Source: Apostichopus japonicus (lineage: Eukaryota; Echinodermata; Holothuroidea; Aspidochirotida; Stichopodidae). From it: 64,000 bases of DNA. Made by a program: the position numbers and the translations under genes. Each line of letters starts with the position of its first letter. The first letter of the stretch is position 1. Of this stretch, positions 57,170 to 64,000 are shown piece by piece. The DNA lies in the NCBI RefSeq assembly GCF_037975245.1, contig NC_092573.1:16854265-16918264 (forward strand), read 5' to 3'. The notes under the pieces are model-generated. The model made no database searches. It was not told the origin of the DNA and saw nothing but the letters and a program-made list of their open reading frames with translations.

Positions 57170-59990
57170 GGGTACAATTTCTTTTGCTTCGCTTAATTGT
57201 TGAACAGCTGTTTGTGTTGACTTTGATCGATATTCGGCAGATATGTGGTACTTAAATCACAACAATAAATTTCATTCATTGACTTGTCAAATGGCATTTG
57301 AAAATATTTAAGAAAAAGAAGAAGAAAAGTTTAATTGATTTTATACTTGATCCATATTTTTGTATATTTCAAAAAGGTAAGTTATCAATTATAATGTAGT
57401 AAGTAACGTTAATATGACTTGTTGGATAAAAAATCGAAAGAAAAAGTGTGTTAGATCTATCAGTTGCAATTTCAAGTGGAAAAATAGGGAAAGATCAAAA
57501 TTGAAGTTTTAGGCACAAAGACTGGCTAACGTTAAAATGAAGCGTCTGATGGCCGTCACTAATAAAACATCACAACAGATGAATACATGCTTGATGAAAG
57601 TTTTTATTTTGTTCTCCTTTGTCTTTTATATTTGAAAAGCAAGAAATTGGATAGTGAAAGAAAGGGTTGTGAACATAGGTTGCTGATATAGAAATTTATA
57701 TTTTTGCTGAGTCGTGTCTGCAATTTTTATCAATATCTCAAGTCATGAGAAAAATGTTTTATTACGTTATTCATATCACAAAGGAAAACGAATTTAACAG
57801 ATGAGAGGTATTCAAATAAAGGGAAAATTTATGGAAAGTTAACGTTTGGATAGCATTCATTGAGGAGAAGAGGATCATGATTATTTATGATACGAGGAAT
57901 AAATGCCTCATATAAATTATGCAAATAAGGCTAGGAGTTCCGTTGTCATAATGCATGCCACGTCTTTGTGTTTTTGTTTTTGTTATGTATGTGTTCGTTA
58001 GTTCTGGTGTTGTGTTTTTTCGTTGTTGTTTTTTTTTGGGGGGGGGGATCTTTTGCTGCGTTGTCCTTGTTCATCACAATGTTGATATTATGTTTAGCCT
58101 ATTGCTTAATGTTCTTAGAGTCTTAAGGGTTCTCCATGCTATCTCTGTAACTCTATGATTGAGTTTTATATTTTAGTTCCTCACTCTAAAAAATAAACAG
58201 GTAGTTCTATTGTCAGGTTTTTTGACACATATATTATTAATCACTGGAAAAGGGTATAATAAACATCCACAATGTAGTTATACCATCACAAGGTGTAAAT
58301 GTAACCATTGCCTCGACCATTACCCAGACAAACGTGTACACATACCCCGATGTAAAGCCAATTTGTGTATTTCTGATCTTTGTGGGTAAACTTACATACT
58401 CTGCGTGTAATACGACACAAAGATTTATGTACATTTACACATTTACAGTGCTTAATTTACACTCACTTTTCAAAAAACATACCCACTTTAAACAAAAGGG
58501 TAATTTTACCCACATAACATGTACTTTTGCACGAATTGTGTATATCTCAGTAAACAAGGTGTAAAATTACCCTTCTTAGTATATTATTTTACAATCAAAA
58601 AAGGTATAACACCAACAACATTTATTTTAAAGTATCATTACAGGGTATACAATCACACTAGATAAGAGCTAATTATACACTTCATGGAGTTGTAGGCCTA
58701 TTTCTTCTACACTTGTAATTAGTTTAAAATTCCATCCTGTGGGAATAATCCCAGTATTTATATAACTGAAATATAAATTTACTCGTTAATGGGTTAATAT
58801 ATATCTCTACCAGAAATTATCCTGTATTTTCGTAGGTAAACCCGTCATTTTTTTATGCACCCAATAGTAAAAACCAACATTTTGAAACACAGAGCTGCCC
58901 GGCGAGTAGAGGCCCAATTTCTAAAGTCCCAACTGTCAAAAGGACGATGCCATAAAGAGACCTCATATTGGGGCGACAGTTGGCCAGCTGTTTAGCTTGA
59001 CATATATTTATTAATAGCCTATCGTTTTATTAATATACGGCAAAATGTACAGATATATGGAGTATCCCCGAGTTTCTCCGTGGAAATTTCTGTATAGTGA
59101 TTAGTAAAAAGTGGGATTGAGGGGGATAGGGATGGAGTCGTAGGCTAGGCCTATATGAAGTTTCGTGAAAGCTTTATAAGGCAAGACTAACTAATACAGT
59201 CAAAAGAGAAAATCATCCTGAGGTAATGAAATGAAAAGAGCCGCGCCTATAACCTGTTAATACGAACATCCGATTAGCGTGTCCAGACAATTATCTATAT
59301 AAGATCTACATAGGTCTAACCATAGGCGTATGAGACGGGGGAGGGGCGGCAACCCCTCCCTTCTCTCAGAAGGTACCCTTTTATGCCGCTCTTTTTTTCG
59401 GGCATGCTTGTGTTGAAACAAAAATTGCCTCAGCCCCCCCCCCCCCAAACGAAGGTAGTCCCGTACGCTTATGTACATTATAAAACAACGGAAAGTATAT
59501 AAGCTACCGCTATCATTTTCTCGAAAACACTAACTCCCTCCCCTTCCGGATTGGCCCATGAAGACGGTTTGACCTACAATTCAAACTTATGGAGCCTAAA
59601 CGTGAGTATTTCTTGAGACACTTATTGACACAATATTATTAGTACAACTTGAGCTAGCTGGAGCAAAACTCTTTGTAATGCTATTTCGCAATTACATGCC
59701 TGACCCTTAAACGCCGACAATAACTTAAACATTTTTGATTGTGACTTCTATAGAATTATAATTTTCCTACAATGATGTACTCATTCGACTAGAAATAAAA
59801 GTTACGTTTGCCGCCAGGCAGCGCCGTGAGAATAATGACAGACTATACGTCTCAGAAGTGTTCTTACTTTTCTTTAGTTAAAAACAAAATTCCTCAAACA
59901 CTACTTTACTTTAATCCACTGAATACAGCCTTTCAAGAATGTGGCTATGGTAATACATATTGGTAAATGTGTAAAAGATTCGAAGTTGGT
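57170..59990. other. No gene recognised; weak palindromic tract at 58240-58620
   Basis: TGTAAAATTACCC / GGGTAATTTTACCC, GTGTAAATG and GTATACAATC words cluster at 58240-58620 in both orientations, possibly a decayed MITE. Elsewhere only G and C runs (58036-58048, 59434-59447). Confidence 0.4.
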
Positions 59991-59998
59991 ATTCAAGA

Positions 59999-60243
59999 AA
60001 ATGGGTGCATATGTGATATGGATGCATATCAGATATGGGTGCATATGATCATATCAGATATGGGTGCATATCAGATATGGGTGCATATCAGATATGGGTG
60101 CATATCAGATATGGGTGCATATCAGATATGGGTGCATATCAGATATGGGTGTATATCAGATATGGGTGCATATCAGATATGGGTGCATATCAGATATGGG
60201 TGCATATCAGATATGGGTGCATATCAGATATGGGTGAATATCT
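59999..60243. repeat. 17-bp satellite, about 13 copies
   Basis: The unit is ATATCAGATATGGGTGC, nearly perfect through most of the tract. Because 17 is not a multiple of three and the unit lacks stops, it reads as a 17-residue repeat (MGAYQIWVHIRYGCISD) in more than one frame. This is not evidence of a gene. Confidence 0.95.
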
Positions 60244-60423
60244 GAGAAATTCGAAAGAATCCCAATAACAATTGAAAGATTCAAACTTTAAGCCAATGAA
60301 AAGTTCTCTTTCACAAAGATTGGTTCGTTCGCGCACAAGGCGCTAACACAATGCCTTAGACCTACATACGTACAGTACAGTATATACAGTACACTGACAT
60401 CACACCTTGGTCATCCATAGTCG

Positions 60424-60650
60424 CACATAGAAGATTGAGATTTTCGGTCATGTAGCAAGACTCCAGGAAGACGCTCCAGCAAAGGTTGCTTTAAGAGAAG
60501 CACTGAGACATGCTGCTGAACCAGTAGGAAGGCTCGTGACTACCTTGCTTTTAAGGACGTTAACGTTAACAATTTGGAGGAAGCAATAAACCTTGCGCAA
60601 GATCATGATACGTGGCGGAGGTTAAGCACTGAGCATGTCGGATAGACGAG
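60424..60650 (+). pseudogene. LINE C-terminal scrap
   Basis: The plus-strand frames give IFGHVARLQEDAPAKVALRE and, after a frame change, NLEEAINLAQDHDTWRRLST. This resembles the RLR..GH..R.......R..W...A.DR..WR end of several LINE ORF2 proteins. A (CTA)n-like tail, CTACTACTACTGCTG, follows. Confidence 0.55.
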
Positions 60651-60970
60651 ACTCAACTTACTACTACTACTGCTGGGCGTCTTTTACGAGTATTCCATAG
60701 TTTGTTCCCGCAGAAGTGCTTCGCCGTCACATATGACGAGACTTGACACGACTGGACTTCACCTTCAATGGCCACAAGTATTATTATATGAATCGAAAGC
60801 AACATGAAGTATAAGTTGACTTTAAGCCTTTGAAAGAGGTGTTTGGTTTAGAAAAGTACAGATTAAATAACTGCTAAGCATAGTGCATACCTTCAATAAC
60901 GTCTAACTTCTCTAAGTTTAGAGTTCCAACGTTATGCCTAGGCTATGCTAGCCTAACTATTCTGCTACTT

Positions 60971-62824
60971 ATGGTAGCATACGCCCATTAAAAGCCCCAT
61001 TGACTTACACACTAAATCACAAAAGTAATGTGGTCTCTACGTGTAGATAGAAGTTTTCACTAGCTCAACGCTACCATCACAGGATAGCTGACAAGTTGGC
61101 CTTTCATGGCACCATCAATTTTCCGTATCATGACCATGTAGATTTTTTGCTATCAGCCGGAAGTTTTCGTCACTTGTAAACAAACCTCTTCACTCAGTGG
61201 TAAACAATTTTCCTACGCTGCTCCTGGGAGGCCTAAAGGGGTCTAAAATTGCCTCAACTGACCCAGTTTTCTCACCACGTGTACTTCCATTCATGCTCTT
61301 CAACATGCAAGCCATAAAACTAGATCATGATTGATAACAGGTCAAAAAAGATGTTCTCCTGCTGCTTTTTGGCACTTTTCCTGAAGGAGCTCCTAGAACA
61401 ATTGAGCAGATGGATATAGACACTAATAGGAGTATGCCACCTTAAGTGAGAAATGAATATTTTTTTAAATACCAAAATGATACTTTTAATAGTCGTCACA
61501 ATATAAACCCCAACAGAATTCTATGCAATTATCATTTTAGGTCCAAAAAGATGTATTTTCAGAGATTTCAGTTTGCACTGTGCAGTGTGTAAATACAAAT
61601 ATATGAGCAATACTGTGTAAGCAGTAACCAGGTCTACGTCTGCAACAACATTTCCAGTCACCAATTTTGGTAAGCTTGACCAATATGGTTGCATTTATGA
61701 TTCTTGCAGGTTTTATTGTTTTCCCTGATCACAGTCCACTTGGTCTGGCTTGCCCTACCTGCAGAAACATCATCCAGAGAAGGGTCAGCGGGCAGCTTTT
61801 TCGTCTCTGGCTCTGCAAAGTGATGAAATCTACTTTCGTTTAGCTGAGCTGATTCCTCCCAAACTGACCTACAGGACATACCCCAATGTATTCCTGAACT
61901 TTTTGGAACATGATAAACTGATATTGCATGTCACTCCAGTGCAACTTTTAAGTTACTGAGAATAAGAGAAGAGAATTGAAGGTGGTCTTTGCCAAAACTG
62001 GATCATCGGGATTTGTAAACCACAGCCTCACTGTAACAGTATGTACAGTAATCAAAAGGAAAGCTTACTGAAATGCTTTCTAGATACACTGTTCACCTCA
62101 ATAGCATATCCAGTCCATTTATAGGTTTGTGCATAGATTGTTACGATGTATTAAAGACAGTTATAAGGGAAGAGAGGTGGATTGGGGGCATATTTCATGA
62201 TAAAACATTCAAATTTGTTGCTCGGCAAAGAACAACATCAAATTACCTTATTCTCCATTGGTGACAAGCACTGGTCCCTATAGTTACTACAGTAGATCAC
62301 CCATGGAAGCATCAGGATATCTCTTTCTGCTGTCAGAGTTGTTTGGGATTTGTTGTTACCTCATCTAACCAGTTGAGTCCATTGTTACCACACCCATTCA
62401 AAGTATATAGCTGTGAATGCCGAGGACTTAGCACATCAACTTTCTCTGAAAATTGACAAAACAACAGAAAATTAATGATAGTGAGTAAGCTCAAAACCCC
62501 TTGATGCACATATGCAGGAGCAGAAAATGCATACCTTTGTGGATTATTTGCTAAATAAGACTCAAAACATTCTCTGTGCAAGGTATTAGCACTCAGCAGC
62601 CACTCCACTTAGGATACAGACCTTATAAAACATTGTGCTACAGCTGGTGTAGACTTGGTCTAGGATGGTACGGAAAATTGATGGTGCCATGAAAGGCGAA
62701 CTTGTCAGCTACCCAGTGACGGGTAGAGTTAAGCTAGTGAGAACTTCTATCTAGACTAAGAGACCACATTACTTTTCTGATTTAGTGCGTAAGTCCATAG
62801 GGCTTTTTAATGGGCATTTATGTT
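60971..62824. mobile_element. TIR element with about 160-bp inverted ends, 1.85 kb
   Basis: Left CGCCCATTAAAAGCCCCATT to TTGGCCTTTCATGGCACCAT (60975-61115) is mirrored at 62680-62820 at roughly 90% identity. AAAATTGATGGTGCCATGAAAG marks the inner part of the right arm. The interior has splice-like segments on the minus strand (TLHRECFESYLANNPQ near 62540; LSPRHSQLYTLNGCG near 62400), but the phases do not join. The coding content is unproven and the superfamily unknown. Confidence 0.65.
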
Positions 62825-63793
62825 ACCTTAATTAATCAAAAATGTGAAAATTGCAATTTTAGACTATGAGCATTAATTATAGCTGAAGGTGTTGGGTATG
62901 ATGCTTAATAACGAGATATGACAAAACATCTCAACATTTTATGCTTGAGTGATTTCGGGGGTCAATTTTGCGAAATGTCACCAAAATATCGAAAAATGGC
63001 ATGAGATTGCCACGGGAGTAACAAATTGGTACACAATCTGCTTCAAAATGCACTGATGAGTAATGATTAGCCTGGAAGAACATCTACATGGCCTGTAGAG
63101 GCCACAGTACCACCTGTGTATGTTGTTTTGAGCTGTCTGCTCCTTAGATGTGTAGGCCTATAGCAGTGAATAAAGGCTGCTATAAGGAGCCACTAATTTC
63201 CATGTTAGGCAAGAGAACACTTAAAACCTGAAGGATTGAAGTTGTTCGTCTAGTGAGTAGCCTATACTTTGATACAGTTTACCCAGCAGAGCAAAGCGAC
63301 AGAAGTTTAATAGCAAATACATTAGGATTCAATGTGGCTTAAGAATCAGCTGCACTGAGCCCCAGGCTGTATTGAGAATAAGCATAGGCCCTGTAGACAG
63401 TAACACATTTGTAACTGGCAATCTCACAACTTCTTCAGAAGGTCCTGCAAGTTTGATGGTGCTTGCCAAGGTCATGGTCATCACCCTGATTGCTTGCTTC
63501 CCTGAGTGAGTGAGTGATACTGTTTTGGATTGTCACTTGATTTGATTAAATTTGATTATAACTAGCATATCTGATAAATATCGTCATCTTCATCATCGGT
63601 GTAATTTCCCACCCTAGAGTCACTGTGGTCATGAATCAGTTGATCTCTTTTATAGAAACTCGACTGGATTATGTATTTAATTCTACCATGTAGCTTGTAC
63701 TTTCTCTCTCTGAGTTGCGCTCTCCTCCTTCTGTATTGCTCTGCCTCTCTTACGTAATTTATGGTATTGTTGTTTTCTCTGCATCTGTTTCAG
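62825..63793. other. No gene recognised
   Basis: No exon-like frame or bounded repeat before the candidate exon at 63794. Confidence 0.35.
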
Positions 63794-63959
63794 AGTGAAT
63801 ACATGGACTATTTGTGCTCACCTTCAATGCGGCAGCTTCCATCTTCCTGGCTATGGACTCACCAGGCCCATTATTTGTGATGTGTATGGCACTGTGGTCC
63901 CTGTACTGACTGTTGCGTGCAAATGTGGTGAGCACTATGTTTTGGATTCGTCACCTTAA
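63794..63959 (+). CDS. Candidate exon of an unknown Cys-rich protein
   Basis: A good acceptor (GCATCTGTTTCAG, ending 63793) is followed by an open frame encoding VNTWTICAHLQCGSFHLPGY, then ICDVYGTVVPVLTVACKCG. A GTGAGC donor at 63928 may end the exon; otherwise it runs to a TAA at 63957-63959. I do not recognise the family. Cys spacing (C..C, C, C.C) and the splice sites are the only support, and it could be part of a transposon gene continuing off the right edge. Confidence 0.35.
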
Positions 63960-64000
63960 AAGCGTTATTGACTGCCTCTGCTTTTTGAGTGGAAGTCTCA

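Noticed and set aside
61750-61959. Plus-strand ORF as a host exon
   Set aside because: 70 codons, no recognisable motif, lies inside a TIR element and lacks matching splice phases.

Overview
The window is animal nuclear DNA: AT-rich, intron-containing and dominated by transposable elements. A CCNB1IP1/HEI10-like gene, a tRNA-derived SINE, CR1/Rex-like LINE debris, many hAT elements and a Ty3/Gypsy element together suggest a marine invertebrate deuterostome, most likely an echinoderm. That placement is inference. No bacterial-type operon is present.

Left part (1-11.2 kb): four exons of a minus-strand meiotic E3-ligase gene (ccnb1ip1/HEI10) lie between 3.58 and 6.23 kb. One of its introns holds a hAT-type MITE, and a second hAT-type element lies just upstream. 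A tRNA-derived SINE, a small MITE, a LINE scrap and a broken hAT transposase C-terminus follow.

Centre (11.2-27.4 kb): this is one 16.2-kb nest. The outermost element begins and ends with TATGGCAAGCCGTTTTA, has 6-bp target duplications (CGGCCG), and has about 0.55-kb inverted terminal regions built of GATATC palindromes every 20-21 bp. Inside it sits a hAT-like MITE. Inside that is a nearly perfect Ty3/Gypsy retrotransposon (LTRs differ at 1 of 1,124 bases; gag and pol open; in-frame -1 slippery heptamers). Its 5' LTR is itself split by a 4.44-kb DNA transposon.

27.4-43.6 kb: a decayed multi-exon Gypsy-integrase-like (KRBA2/GIN-type) gene comes first. Next is a TTF-type hAT transposase pseudogene split by three further elements, each with its own recognisable target duplication. 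Another hAT element and a Harbinger-like scrap follow.

43.6-45.5 kb: a second TATGGCAAG element has 6-bp target duplication CGCGCA. Its arrays are made of CTTAAG palindromes at a 21-bp period. Both TATGGCAAG elements carry a related small coiled-coil ORF read inward from the right end. They appear to be one transposon group whose terminal palindrome changes while the architecture is kept. I regard this as the most interesting system here.

45.5-64 kb: an ACGT-rich palindromic tract, MITEs, a 754-bp uninterrupted GGCT microsatellite attached to a LINE 3' tail, three LINE fragments, a 17-bp satellite, a TIR element with about 160-bp ends, and one possible exon at the right edge. Long stretches show nothing recognisable and are listed as such.
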